Origin: CALNYZ01 sp942490945
GTDB lineage: Bacteria; Pseudomonadota; Gammaproteobacteria; UBA6429; Thiohalophilaceae
NCBI GenBank assembly: GCA_942490945.1
Contig: CALNYZ010000018.1
Location: 1,302,001 to 1,366,000 of the forward strand
Length of the DNA: 64,000 bases
Direction of reading: 5' to 3'
Both the position numbers and the translations under genes were made by a program. This document shows, one piece after another, positions 15,520-23,467 of this stretch; the first letter of the stretch is position 1, and the number at the start of each line of letters is the position of its first letter. Below the pieces are notes generated by a model. That model was not told where the DNA came from and made no database searches. It worked only from the letters and a program-made list of their open reading frames with translations.

Positions 15520-16959
15520 ATGTCACCAAATTTAGTATTAGTAAATAATCCGGTTTTAAATATCGTGATATTGCTATTGATCGTCATGATCATTATGTAC
15601 TTCGCACGTAATCCTGCCCATAAGCTTATCAGTTCACTTGGGCGTGTTTTGCATAATGCATTTCGACTCTCCGCTCATTCCGTGTATAAAGCGGAACGTA
15701 GTCTGGTGAATCGGAACAGTGAAGTCTTGCTGGCGCAAGGTCGCGAAGCAGCAGAACGCATGCTGGAACGCGAATTCGAACGAATAGATGCTACGGTAAA
15801 AAAAGATCTGGCTGAATATCCTGCCATGCACCGATTGTTAAGTGAAGAGGTTGCCCGTATTGATGCGGATTATAAAGACAGTACTGAGGTGCCACCCGAA
15901 CCACCTGGTTGGGTCAAGGCGGTTGACGCTGTTGCAAAAATACCGTCCAAAGGCGACCCCATGGTTGCCAATATTCTTGAGGATATTCATGCATCACTTA
16001 TCAAGGCAAATACCAGCGCAATTGAAGAATACCGCAAGGCCAGTCATCACAGACACAAACGGTTGCGAGACATGATGCCACATTGGCGTAAAGTATTAAC
16101 TGCACTTGGTAATGTTGATAAAAATGTGACAAGTTTATTACAACGTTCCATGACCATAGATCGGCATATGGATGATTATGAGAATATTGTTAAACAAACA
16201 GATCGGGCAGTGAGAAGTTTATCTTCATCCTCGTTAACACAATTCTTTATCGCCGGACTGGTTTTGGCGATCGCGATTGGTGGTGCGCTCATTAACTTTA
16301 ATTTGATTGCACGACCATTGTCAGAAATGGTTGGTGGCACAAGTCGTATTATGGGATTTCAGATAAATCATATCGCTGCCATGGTGATAATACTGGTAGA
16401 AATCGCAATGGGATTGTTTTTGATGGAAACTATGCGTATTACACGTTTGTTCCCGGTTATTGGGGCATTGAATGACAAAATACGAATCCGTATGGCATGG
16501 GCATTTTTTACCTTGTTATTTATCCTCTCCTGTATAGAAGCTGGACTGGCTTTTACACGAGAATTGTTAATGGAAGATGAAGCAGCAACCCGTGCCATGT
16601 TGCGCGGTGATGGGGCTGCGGAAGTTGTACAAAGTTCTTACCTTTGGATAACAACTGCTGCACAAATGGGTATGGGATTTATTTTACCATTTGCATTGAT
16701 GTTCGTCGCCATCCCGCTGGAATCTTTTGTGAATTCTTCGCGTACAGTAATTGGTCTGATTGCCGTAGCTGTATTGCGCTCACTTATCTGGTTTTTACGC
16801 ATGCTTGGTAATGTGATCAAATATGTATGTGGTGCCATCATCACGATATACGATTTGATAATTTTCGCACCATTGTGGATCGAGAAAATGCTTAAAAAAA
16901 CATCTACAAAAGAATCTGATCAGAAAAATGCCCGGCTGGAAAGTGATCCTGTCATCTAA
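15520..16959 (+). CDS. Uncharacterised multi-pass membrane protein with central coiled-coil region
   Basis: A 479-residue protein I do not recognise. An N-terminal transmembrane segment (about residues 12-30, VLNIVILLLIVMIIMYFA) is followed by a long charged helical region (about 40-235) facing one side of the membrane, then several hydrophobic segments (about 243-265, 285-308, 328-350, 375-405, 410-430, 435-455). The C-terminus is basic and polar. The helical stretch with LEREFERIDATVKKDLAEYP suggests a coiled coil. It starts 8 bp after AGGAGGG and is followed 25 bp later by a vWA-like lipoprotein gene on the same strand, then a strong terminator, so the two form a bicistronic unit. Confidence 0.7.
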   Translation: MSPNLVLVNNPVLNIVILLLIVMIIMYFARNPAHKLISSLGRVLHNAFRLSAHSVYKAERSLVNRNSEVLLAQGREAAERMLEREFERIDATVKKDLAEYPAMHRLLSEEVARIDADYKDSTEVPPEPPGWVKAVDAVAKIPSKGDPMVANILEDIHASLIKANTSAIEEYRKASHHRHKRLRDMMPHWRKVLTALGNVDKNVTSLLQRSMTIDRHMDDYENIVKQTDRAVRSLSSSSLTQFFIAGLVLAIAIGGALINFNLIARPLSEMVGGTSRIMGFQINHIAAMVIILVEIAMGLFLMETMRITRLFPVIGALNDKIRIRMAWAFFTLLFILSCIEAGLAFTRELLMEDEAATRAMLRGDGAAEVVQSSYLWITTAAQMGMGFILPFALMFVAIPLESFVNSSRTVIGLIAVAVLRSLIWFLRMLGNVIKYVCGAIITIYDLIIFAPLWIEKMLKKTSTKESDQKNARLESDPVI

Positions 16960-16984
16960 ATGAACAATTAAGGGAAGAATAAAA

Positions 16985-17635
16985 ATGAAAGCAATTAAAT
17001 ATTTAGCGCTGACCTGCCTGTTTCTGGTAGCAAGCTGTAGTGACAGCAAAGAAAATTATCGACATGGTGTCTACATGTTGGTCGATACTTCCGGCACATA
17101 CACGCAGGAACTAAAGGAAGCACAGCGAGTAATAAATTATGCACTTAGTAAGCTCAATCCGGGTGACACATTTGCAGTGGCACGAGTCGACACCGGCAGT
17201 TTTAGCGAAAAAGATATAATCTATAAACAAACGTTTGAAGATCGTCCAAGTATGACCAATCAACAAAAACGAAAATTCCGTGAAAAAATCGATTACTTTG
17301 TAAAAAACGTCAAGCCCAGTTCGTATACAGATATTACAGGTGGTGTATTACAGGCAGTTGAGTATCTCAATGAATCGGGTGTCGGCATAAAAACAATTCT
17401 GATTTTTTCTGATTTAAAGGAAGAACTTAAGAAGGGCTATATAAGGGATATCCCTTTACAGCTAAATGGTTTCAGGGTGGTGGCATTAAATGTAACAAAG
17501 TTACGCTCGGACAATATCGATCCACGCGAATACCTGGACAGACTCGAGCAGTGGCGACAGCGCGTGGAATCGGGTAACGGTAACTGGAAAGTGATAAATG
17601 ATCTGGAACGTCTGGAACCCATGTTTGAGATGTAA
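16985..17635 (+). CDS. vWA-domain lipoprotein
   Basis: A 216-residue lipoprotein: signal peptide with lipobox LVASC (Cys19), then a von Willebrand factor A-like fold. The first strand ends in MLVDTSGTY, a D-x-S-G-T variant of the DxSxS metal-binding (MIDAS) motif; later elements are YTDITGGVLQAVEYL (the conserved Thr/Asp region) and TILIFSDLKEELK. vWA lipoproteins act as metal-dependent protein-binding modules. The partner here is probably the membrane protein encoded just upstream. No known operon (for example MoxR/BatA) is visible around it. Confidence 0.75.
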   Translation: MKAIKYLALTCLFLVASCSDSKENYRHGVYMLVDTSGTYTQELKEAQRVINYALSKLNPGDTFAVARVDTGSFSEKDIIYKQTFEDRPSMTNQQKRKFREKIDYFVKNVKPSSYTDITGGVLQAVEYLNESGVGIKTILIFSDLKEELKKGYIRDIPLQLNGFRVVALNVTKLRSDNIDPREYLDRLEQWRQRVESGNGNWKVINDLERLEPMFEM

Positions 17636-17669
17636 CCAGGAATTGACCCGTGGGGGCCTGTTTTGACAT

Positions 17670-17700
17670 AAAAAGCCAGATTCGTTATCTGGCTTTTTTA
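17670..17700 (+). terminator. Rho-independent terminator after the vWA lipoprotein gene
   Basis: AAAAGCCAGAT, a 5-base loop, ATCTGGCTTTTTT: an 11-bp stem with a T tract, 35 bp after the lipoprotein stop. It is also flanked by an A tract and could act on both strands. Confidence 0.9.
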
Positions 17701-18018
17701 TGCTGTTTTATATGAGAGACATTTTGAACTTCGCAGCGGTAAAGTAGCTGGCTATTGTTAGTCCGGCTAGAGGCCGATGGGAGAAGACTTTGTACCTGCT
17801 TCAACAGAAATCACGGCCTCCGCTATACTATATAATCAGTATATAAATATATAAGCACGATATGATTAAAAAATAACCAACTCACAGCGAAGGGCTGGTT
17901 ATTATTCATATTTTGCTTGATTAAGTCTAAATCGGCTAATCTTGGCCGTTAATCAGCCGATACAAAGGGATACACATTCGCAGGTCTGTTGATATTTAAG
18001 TAGGTTGGGAAGATTGAT
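17701..18018. other. Intergenic region with two inverted repeats
   Basis: A 318-bp gap without a supported gene. Inverted repeat AATAACCA/TGGTTATT at 17872-17903 (16-base loop) is followed on the minus strand by a T tract, resembling a minus-strand terminator although no minus gene precedes it. A second inverted repeat ATCGGCT/AGCCGAT lies at 17931-17961. A TATAAT box is at 17831-17836. These could frame a short RNA or a regulated promoter for the downstream pair, but neither can be shown. Confidence 0.4.
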
Positions 18019-18492
18019 ATGCAGTTAAACAATCCCATGCGGTTTTATGAAAGCAACTATTATTTGTTACTTGAATTAATACCCGAGTTACTCGTCAATG
18101 GAAACTATCGCTACTATTATTATGGCAACAAGGCGAAGTTAACTGTGGATGTGCTGGAGACCGCCGCCTATACACAGGAGTTGCGTTTGCATCATTTATT
18201 GCATGCGATGCCAGAATTTTTACCCAGGTTAAGTCTGGATGTGCGCGTGTACCACGATGCACGACTCGCAGAGGTTCACACGGTTCATGGCGTCGGCAAG
18301 TTAATGCCAAAATTCGATTATCCAAATGACAAAATGTTACACAAGGATGAAAAACACCAGGCGAACATGCTACTACATGAATGGATTATGCGTGGCTTGA
18401 CTGGCATGACGTTGGTGAAGAGTCTTCGACTGGAAAGTGACCTGACAGGCCGGGCACAGATTAATCAAATTTTACATGATGAAGAGACATGA
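18019..18492 (+). CDS. DUF1249 family protein (YqiB-like)
   Basis: A 157-residue cytoplasmic protein of the DUF1249 family, function unknown. It matches the E. coli YqiB pattern: an N-terminal ESNYYLLLELIPEL helix, a central strand pair with LSLDVRVYHDARLAEVH, and the signature YPNDKMLHKDEKHQANMLLHEWI. In enterobacteria yqiB sits near nudF and cpdA; here the downstream overlapping gene is a Sel1/SPOR protein instead. It ends with an ATGA overlap into that gene, so translation is probably coupled. Confidence 0.85.
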   Translation: MQLNNPMRFYESNYYLLLELIPELLVNGNYRYYYYGNKAKLTVDVLETAAYTQELRLHHLLHAMPEFLPRLSLDVRVYHDARLAEVHTVHGVGKLMPKFDYPNDKMLHKDEKHQANMLLHEWIMRGLTGMTLVKSLRLESDLTGRAQINQILHDEET

Positions 18493-19142
18493 AATACCAA
18501 ACTAGCTACCGGAAACTTGTTATTACTTTACTCTTTTTTGTCTGCAGTATCAGCCAGGCAGAAATACCTGTAGCCGCAAAATCTGCCATGGAACAGGGAA
18601 ATTACGCCCAGGCAATCCCAGTGTTAATACAATTAGCCAACTCGGGTGATGCAGCAGCAAACTATAACCTGGCCATGATTTTTCAAGAAGGACTGGGCGT
18701 AAACAAGGACGGGGCACGTGCAAAATCATACATGATAAAAGCCGCGCAGCGTGGACTGGTCGATGGCTACACAAATTTATCCAGTAATAGTATCAGACCG
18801 GCATCAAATCAACATACGCTAAATCGAATTGAAAGTGTGTTGACACCAAAAACATGGGTGTTGAGCCAGAATCCGAATCACTATACCTTGCAACTGGCCA
18901 GCAGCACGAACGTTGAGCTGATTCAGAAATATTACCAGGAAAACAATCTTGAACGAATGGCGGGCTATTATAAAGATGTACGCGCGGGTGAAGATTGGTA
19001 TGCGCTTGTGTATGGATCCTACTCCTCGGTTAAAGAAGCGAATGATGCGATTGCAACATTGCCGCAAGGCCTGAGAAAATGGTCACCCTGGGTACGCAAA
19101 CTGGACAAGGTACAAAGAATAATTCGGAATAATGATTCCTGA
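18489..19142 (+). CDS. Secreted Sel1-repeat and SPOR-domain protein
   Basis: A 217-residue exported protein: signal peptide ending near SISQA, Sel1/TPR-like repeats (about 28-95; AMEQGNYAQAIPVLIQLANS, NYNLAMIFQEGLGVNKD), and a C-terminal SPOR-like domain (about 128-205) starting at HYTLQLASSTN with DWYALVYGSYSSVKEANDAI and the exit LRKWSPWVRKL. SPOR domains bind denuded septal peptidoglycan, so a periplasmic role at the cell wall or division site is likely. It overlaps the DUF1249 gene by four bases. Confidence 0.85.
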   Translation: MKYQTSYRKLVITLLFFVCSISQAEIPVAAKSAMEQGNYAQAIPVLIQLANSGDAAANYNLAMIFQEGLGVNKDGARAKSYMIKAAQRGLVDGYTNLSSNSIRPASNQHTLNRIESVLTPKTWVLSQNPNHYTLQLASSTNVELIQKYYQENNLERMAGYYKDVRAGEDWYALVYGSYSSVKEANDAIATLPQGLRKWSPWVRKLDKVQRIIRNNDS

Positions 19143-19149
19143 TGAATTA

Positions 19150-19578
19150 TCAATAAATTTCATTGTCGGCAGCAATACTTAATGCCAGTTGTTTTTCTAT
19201 ATATTCATTATCAATAACATCACCCAACTCGATACCTTCACATTTCTTGCTTTCATTTTTCCATGCGCTTTTGTTGACAAGTATTTCAGGCCAATACGGG
19301 TAGGTACGGCATTGCACAGGTCGCGCAGCATAGGCACGACACTTGCCATCTTTATCAAGTAATGAACAAGCGCCGGAATCTTTAATCGTAATACCATATC
19401 CGCCATCTACCAGGCGTGTCAGGTAGTAACGCTTGAAATGCTCAGCTGTAACATCAAGATGTCCGGCAATATTTTCCATTTCTTTCCGATTGAGTTTGAT
19501 GTAGGCATTCTTGTCACCATAGCAGCATTTTCCGCAGGCGGTGCATTTAAAACGTACAGATTGTTTGTGGTGCAGCAT
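19150..19578 (-). CDS. YkgJ-type cysteine-cluster (CxxCxxCC) protein
   Basis: A protein of the zinc/iron-chelating cysteine-cluster family. The N-terminal motif FKCTACGKCCYG gives C-x2-C-x2-CC, and later cysteines in ACSLLDKDGKCRAYAARPVQCRTYP complete the family pattern (C-x8-C-x-A-Y-x-x-R-P-x-x-C). A metal or Fe-S site is likely, but the reaction is unknown. The start is uncertain: the frame is open from 19659; I chose the Met at 19578, which puts the cluster near the N-terminus as in relatives, but a start at 19593 or 19659 is possible. It converges with the Sel1/SPOR gene, leaving only 7 bp between stops. Confidence 0.8.
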   Translation of the reverse strand: MLHHKQSVRFKCTACGKCCYGDKNAYIKLNRKEMENIAGHLDVTAEHFKRYYLTRLVDGGYGITIKDSGACSLLDKDGKCRAYAARPVQCRTYPYWPEILVNKSAWKNESKKCEGIELGDVIDNEYIEKQLALSIAADNEIY

Positions 19579-19717
19579 GAAAACGTGAAACATCCTCTTG
19601 ATATGATTGAGACGGTTGTAGAAAACACCAGATATATATGATGTAGTAAATATAATCATTATACTACTAATCAGGTGAATTATAAGCGTTTGAACTGGCT
19701 GGAATGATATCGAATCA

Positions 19718-20632
19718 CTATCGTTGACACCAATATCTTACCTGTTGTTGGTCAAGGAAAGTTTCCGCTGCACTGCCTTGCAGCATGGCAAGTGTCGAAA
19801 GTATGCCTGCCTCGGTACAGGTTTCGGCAATAACGGTAATGGAATGTGGGCAGTTAACGACAGGCCATCCTGTTTGTGGATTGAGTATATGGCTATATCG
19901 AATACCATTTTTCAGCAAATAGCGTCGTGAATCACCGCTCGTTGCAATACCCCCCTGTTTCAGTTGATAGTGTTTTTGAAATTCTGTTTCTGCTGTGCTG
20001 TTCGCCAGACCCTCGACACCGATTGTCCAGCCGGGAAATTCAGCTGATTCATCAGCAAGATTGGCATACAGATCACCGCCGAAATTTATCAGGAAGTTAA
20101 CATTAGCATTGTCTCTCAGCAATTGGGCGCTGCGATCGACGGCATATTCCTTTCCAATGCCGCCAAAATCAATTTCCATGCCTTTCGGCAAGGTAATAGT
20201 TGGTCGACGCCAGTCAACTTTTTGCCAGCCGATAAACGGTAATATTTTCTCAATTTCACCTGCCGTCGGAATATTATCTGAACAATCAAAATGCCATACT
20301 TTTCGTAATACACCGGAAGTGATATCAAACATACCGTCACTAATAGCATAACATTGCGCAGCGTAGTCGAGTAATGTGGCAATTTCATGGTCAACAGTGA
20401 CAGACTTGCCATTGGCGTGATTAATTTCGTAAATATTGTTCTCAGTACTATAACGGCTGAATTTTTTCTCAATGCGTGTGGCTTCCTCGTATGCAAGATG
20501 TACCAGGGTCGTGGCTTCTGCCATATCATTGCTGTCTATCAGGATCTCACACGGACTGGCCATTGCCTTGAAGCGACCGACGATATGATGTTCTTCTTTG
20601 CTGAGAGTAGGTTTGGGCGTAGGTGTGGTCAT
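19718..20632 (-). CDS. apbE: FAD:protein FMN transferase ApbE
   Basis: ApbE transfers FMN from FAD onto Ser/Thr of target proteins. The 304-residue product shows MASPCEILID, EEATRIEKKFSRYSTENNIYEIN, SDGMFDITSGVL, the conserved DFGGIGKEYAVD, FLINFGGDLYA, and the metal/FAD site region GGIATSGDSRRY followed by YSHILNPQTGWPV. Unlike many ApbEs it shows no signal peptide or lipobox, so it may act in the cytoplasm or the true start may differ. It lies behind the DUF3570 gene, separated by a terminator-like hairpin. The best candidate substrate nearby is DUF3570 (motif DSLTGSS). Confidence 0.93.
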   Translation of the reverse strand: MTTPTPKPTLSKEEHHIVGRFKAMASPCEILIDSNDMAEATTLVHLAYEEATRIEKKFSRYSTENNIYEINHANGKSVTVDHEIATLLDYAAQCYAISDGMFDITSGVLRKVWHFDCSDNIPTAGEIEKILPFIGWQKVDWRRPTITLPKGMEIDFGGIGKEYAVDRSAQLLRDNANVNFLINFGGDLYANLADESAEFPGWTIGVEGLANSTAETEFQKHYQLKQGGIATSGDSRRYLLKNGIRYSHILNPQTGWPVVNCPHSITVIAETCTEAGILSTLAMLQGSAAETFLDQQQVRYWCQR

Positions 20633-20647
20633 ACATGCTGGTCAGGT

Positions 20648-20681
20648 TAAAAAAGATATGTGGCACCGTTTGGTACCACAT
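20648..20681 (-). terminator. Terminator/attenuator between the DUF3570 gene and apbE
   Basis: On the minus strand ATGTGGTACC, a 4-base loop, GGTGCCACAT form a 10-bp stem (one G-U pair), followed by ATCTTTTTT. It lies in the 69-bp gap before apbE, so apbE would be expressed at a lower level by read-through or from its own promoter. Confidence 0.75.
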
Positions 20682-20701
20682 ACAAAGTTACAGCAGGGAG
20701 A

Positions 20702-21946
20702 CTAGAATTTAAAGGAGTAATTTATCTGGAATAGCAGGGCATCAAGTTCGGTATGTGTGCTTGATTGGGATATGGACTCAACGCGGGTACCAAATTCACT
20801 GTTCTTACCCAGCTCAATTCCGTATTTGATACCGAATGTCGTGGTTGTCATGTCGTCAAGGCGATAATCGGCACTGGCGTACTGTGGAATAGAACCATCA
20901 CTGAGGCTGTAATTGTAGAAGTCAGCCTTGCCTTGATCGCTATAGCGTAAGTGTGGTTGTAAATAGTGTCCATTACCCAGTTCAGTGCGGTATCGCATGT
21001 CAACCGTGTGGGCATTAATGCCCCAATCGTCCCAGTAATAGCGATAAGAAACATGCAATACATCTTCACTGAAGTGATGCACCAGCTTCAGATACATCGC
21101 TTGTCTGGTGCGCGAATCCGGACGTTTTTCATATAAATACGGATCAGTTCCGCGCAGATTTCCGCTATTGTCCAAGACACTCAGCAGTTTGTATGGGTCG
21201 GTGAGATACCCGTCATCCATGCCATAGGTGTAATTGAATTGCAGCAGTGTTTTTCTGCTTAAAACCTGTGTGACACCAAGTAATAATTCACTGACTGTTT
21301 TACTTTCAGTAGAGCCGGTTGACGTTTTTTGTACCCCGATAGTTGTTGGTACAGCGGTTAAACCTGTCGGCACATTGCCAACCGGATTGACGGAGTCGCT
21401 GTTATAGGATGCACCCGCGGTATAGGTTGTGTTGCGGTTATTTGTATCCCAGGCAAATGTTGTAGCAACACCCAAAGATTGGTAATCGAATTCGTTAGAC
21501 GCGTTAACTGAAAATAATCCTTTAAGCTGTTTGCTTAAGGGTTTTTCCCATTCAAAATTTACTGCAACGCGTGTGTCATGGAATGTTGGATCCAGCGGTG
21601 TTTCATTTGCTGGTGTCGTATAGGAAGAATCACCAGATGGCGAGGTAAATGTCTGCGCACTGCTTGTGGGTATTGCGCCATTTGCCGAGGAACCTGTCAA
21701 ACTGTCTACCACGACGCGTGTATTCAGATATTCACCATCACCCAGTGATTTACTTGCCCTGACAACAGGCTCGTATACCATGACGCGATCTTTTTCCGAA
21801 TAATATAGCAGCGCGGAATCCAGCTCCCAGCCATTTTCGTCTGGTTGTGCCTGAACTTCTTTCGGCATCTGCCCCAGCATACTGGCCGTAGCAACGGCCA
21901 ATGCGCCACGTATGAATTTTTGTTTATGTTCTAGTTGCATCCGCAT
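20702..21946 (-). CDS. DUF3570 predicted outer-membrane beta-barrel protein
   Basis: A 414-residue exported protein. After a signal peptide (about 1-33, ending MPKEVQAQ) it consists of repeating amphipathic beta strands with aromatic girdles (LLQFNYTYGMDDGYL, VLHVSYRYYWDDWGINAHT, TFGIKYGIELGKNSEFGTRVES) and ends in F (QINYSFKF), the outer-membrane insertion signature. This matches DUF3570, which often travels with a small DUF4266 lipoprotein, a TlpA-like thioredoxin and ApbE, as here. Residues 81-87 (DSLTGSS) resemble the D-x-x-T/S-G-A-T flavinylation motif of ApbE substrates. The start overlaps the DUF4266 gene by 16 bases. Confidence 0.82.
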   Translation of the reverse strand: MRMQLEHKQKFIRGALAVATASMLGQMPKEVQAQPDENGWELDSALLYYSEKDRVMVYEPVVRASKSLGDGEYLNTRVVVDSLTGSSANGAIPTSSAQTFTSPSGDSSYTTPANETPLDPTFHDTRVAVNFEWEKPLSKQLKGLFSVNASNEFDYQSLGVATTFAWDTNNRNTTYTAGASYNSDSVNPVGNVPTGLTAVPTTIGVQKTSTGSTESKTVSELLLGVTQVLSRKTLLQFNYTYGMDDGYLTDPYKLLSVLDNSGNLRGTDPYLYEKRPDSRTRQAMYLKLVHHFSEDVLHVSYRYYWDDWGINAHTVDMRYRTELGNGHYLQPHLRYSDQGKADFYNYSLSDGSIPQYASADYRLDDMTTTTFGIKYGIELGKNSEFGTRVESISQSSTHTELDALLFQINYSFKF

Positions 21947-22149
21947 CCGCCTCCACCAACACCTGCGCCACCACTGGCACTTTCTTTACTGTAATAAATG
22001 TGTTCATCCAGATAACTGTCGAGTGGATGTGTATCCAGTTGCATTTTTTTTTGCGCAAGCAGATCACGCTCCCACGGCTGCACGCCAACAGAGCAGCCAT
22101 TTAGTAATAGCAGCGTAAGAAGAATTGAAATCGTAAGTGTTTTGTTCAT
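21931..22149 (-). CDS. DUF4266 small lipoprotein with GGGGCGCN tail
   Basis: A 72-residue lipoprotein: signal peptide and lipobox LLNGC (Cys19), then VQPWERDLLAQKKMQLD, the DUF4266 hallmark, and a C-terminal tail ASGGAGVGGGGCGCN. Mature length is about 54 residues. The two closely spaced C-terminal cysteines in a glycine tail are conserved-looking and could bind a metal or be modified; the upstream thioredoxin could keep them reduced. Function is unknown. Confidence 0.8.
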   Translation of the reverse strand: MNKTLTISILLTLLLLNGCSVGVQPWERDLLAQKKMQLDTHPLDSYLDEHIYYSKESASGGAGVGGGGCGCN

Positions 22150-22167
22150 TAAAAACCTCGTAATGTA

Positions 22168-22665
22168 TTAATGATTTACCAGGGAGCGTATTTTGTCTTC
22201 CAGTGCTAATTTGTCTTTTTGTCGAAACCCGATATGTGATGAAACAATTTCTCCATCACGAGAAATAAGATAGGAACTGGGCATACCTTTAACCTTGTAG
22301 TCACGGGCAGAATTGCCGGCAGAATCGTGTGCAACAATAAATTTTGCCGGATATTGTTTCAGAAATCGTTGCATGAGCTTCTTGTCCTTATCCAGATTAA
22401 TTGCCAGTACAACGAACCCCTGCTTTTTATAGCGCGCGGACATTTCATTTAACCAGGGGAAAGATTGGCGACAGGGAATGCACCATGAAGCCCAAAAATC
22501 GAGATATACTACCTTGCCTTTTAATTGCGCCAGGCTGATTTCACCGTTTGACGTAGGAAGGGTGAACCCGGGTGCAGAGCTGGCCATACTGGCTTGCATA
22601 CAGAACAGCAGTAACATCATTAAAAGAAACCGCATAGCGGATTTCAACACGCATAAATTGTACAT
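22168..22665 (-). CDS. Periplasmic TlpA/ResA-like thiol-disulfide oxidoreductase
   Basis: A 165-residue thioredoxin-fold protein with a signal peptide (about 1-30) and the active site WASWCIPCRQSFPWL (C-I-P-C), followed by VVLAINLDKDKKLMQRFL and the cis-Pro region VKGMPSSYLISRDGEIV. It probably reduces cysteines of exported proteins. It is the first gene of the minus-strand cassette with DUF4266 and DUF3570. The start at 22665 has AAGGTG ten bases upstream; an internal Met at 22635 would also give a signal peptide. Confidence 0.88.
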   Translation of the reverse strand: MYNLCVLKSAMRFLLMMLLLFCMQASMASSAPGFTLPTSNGEISLAQLKGKVVYLDFWASWCIPCRQSFPWLNEMSARYKKQGFVVLAINLDKDKKLMQRFLKQYPAKFIVAHDSAGNSARDYKVKGMPSSYLISRDGEIVSSHIGFRQKDKLALEDKIRSLVNH

Positions 22666-22713
22666 ATATTGCTTACACCTTCATTTATTACGGTCATAAT
22701 ATGCACTGCAATT

Positions 22714-22730
22714 CTTAAGGATTTCTTAAG
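22714..22730. promoter_or_regulatory. PmrA/QseB-type box CTTAAG-N5-CTTAAG
   Basis: A perfect direct repeat CTTAAG, five bases, CTTAAG lies in the 136-bp divergent region between the TlpA-like gene and the response regulator. It equals the PmrA/QseB half-site pattern (C/T)TTAA(G/T)-N5-(C/T)TTAA(G). It predicts autoregulation of the two-component genes and possibly control of the divergent cassette. Confidence 0.75.
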
Positions 22731-22801
22731 GCTAATAAATTAAGCTGATTTCAATATCCTGAATATCATAACTATTTAGTCAGGTAATCTACGGGGACTA
22801 C

Positions 22802-23467
22802 ATGCGTATTTTATTGATCGAAGATGACGACTTGCTCGGTGATGGTCTGAAAACCGGTCTGATCCAGGAAAGCTACACCGTAGACTGGGTTCAGGATGGT
22901 AATCTGGCACTCAGTGCGCTCAAGACCCAGGAATATGACCTGGTGATACTGGATTTGGGTCTGCCGGGTATTTCCGGCCTGGATGTGCTCAGCCACTTTC
23001 GCAAGGCAGGCAATTCCACACCCGTATTGATACTAACAGCACGCGATCATGTTGAAGATCGTATCAAGGGACTGGATACAGGTGCAGATGATTATCTTGT
23101 CAAACCTTTCGATCTGGAAGAACTATTCGCACGCTTGCGTGCACTACATCGTCGTCGCATAGGGCAAACCGATACAGTTCTGGCTCATGGGGACATCACA
23201 CTCGATCCGGCTACGCATCAGATTACCAGGGCGGGTAAATCTGTGACATTATCTGTACGTGAATTTGTTGTATTACAACATTTACTCGAGAACGTTGGAC
23301 GCGTTATTCCACGCGCACGCCTGGAAGATAAACTATATGGCTGGGGTAAGGAAATCGAAAGTAATTCCGTCGAAGTATTTGTTCACCATATCAGAAAAAA
23401 ACTGGGATCAAAACTGATCAACACAATACGTGGTGTTGGTTATGTCATTGAGAAGCATAAACAATGA
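22802..23467 (+). CDS. OmpR-family response regulator (PmrA/QseB type)
   Basis: A 221-residue DNA-binding response regulator. The receiver has the acidic pocket EDDD at 7-10, phospho-acceptor D51 in LVILDLGLPG, and LVKPFDLEEL; the C-terminal winged helix (about 125-218) shows LSVREFVVLQHLLENVGRVIPRARL and NSVEVFVHHIRKKLG...TIRGVGYVI. The closest named families are QseB, PmrA and TctD. It overlaps the downstream kinase gene by four bases (ATGA). The PmrA-like box 70-90 bp upstream supports the subfamily. Confidence 0.92.
   Translation: MRILLIEDDDLLGDGLKTGLIQESYTVDWVQDGNLALSALKTQEYDLVILDLGLPGISGLDVLSHFRKAGNSTPVLILTARDHVEDRIKGLDTGADDYLVKPFDLEELFARLRALHRRRIGQTDTVLAHGDITLDPATHQITRAGKSVTLSVREFVVLQHLLENVGRVIPRARLEDKLYGWGKEIESNSVEVFVHHIRKKLGSKLINTIRGVGYVIEKHKQ

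Noticed and set aside
17872..17903. Minus-strand terminator implying a minus-strand gene near 18 kb
   Set aside because: No minus-strand coding frame or promoter was found leading into it; listed only as an inverted repeat.
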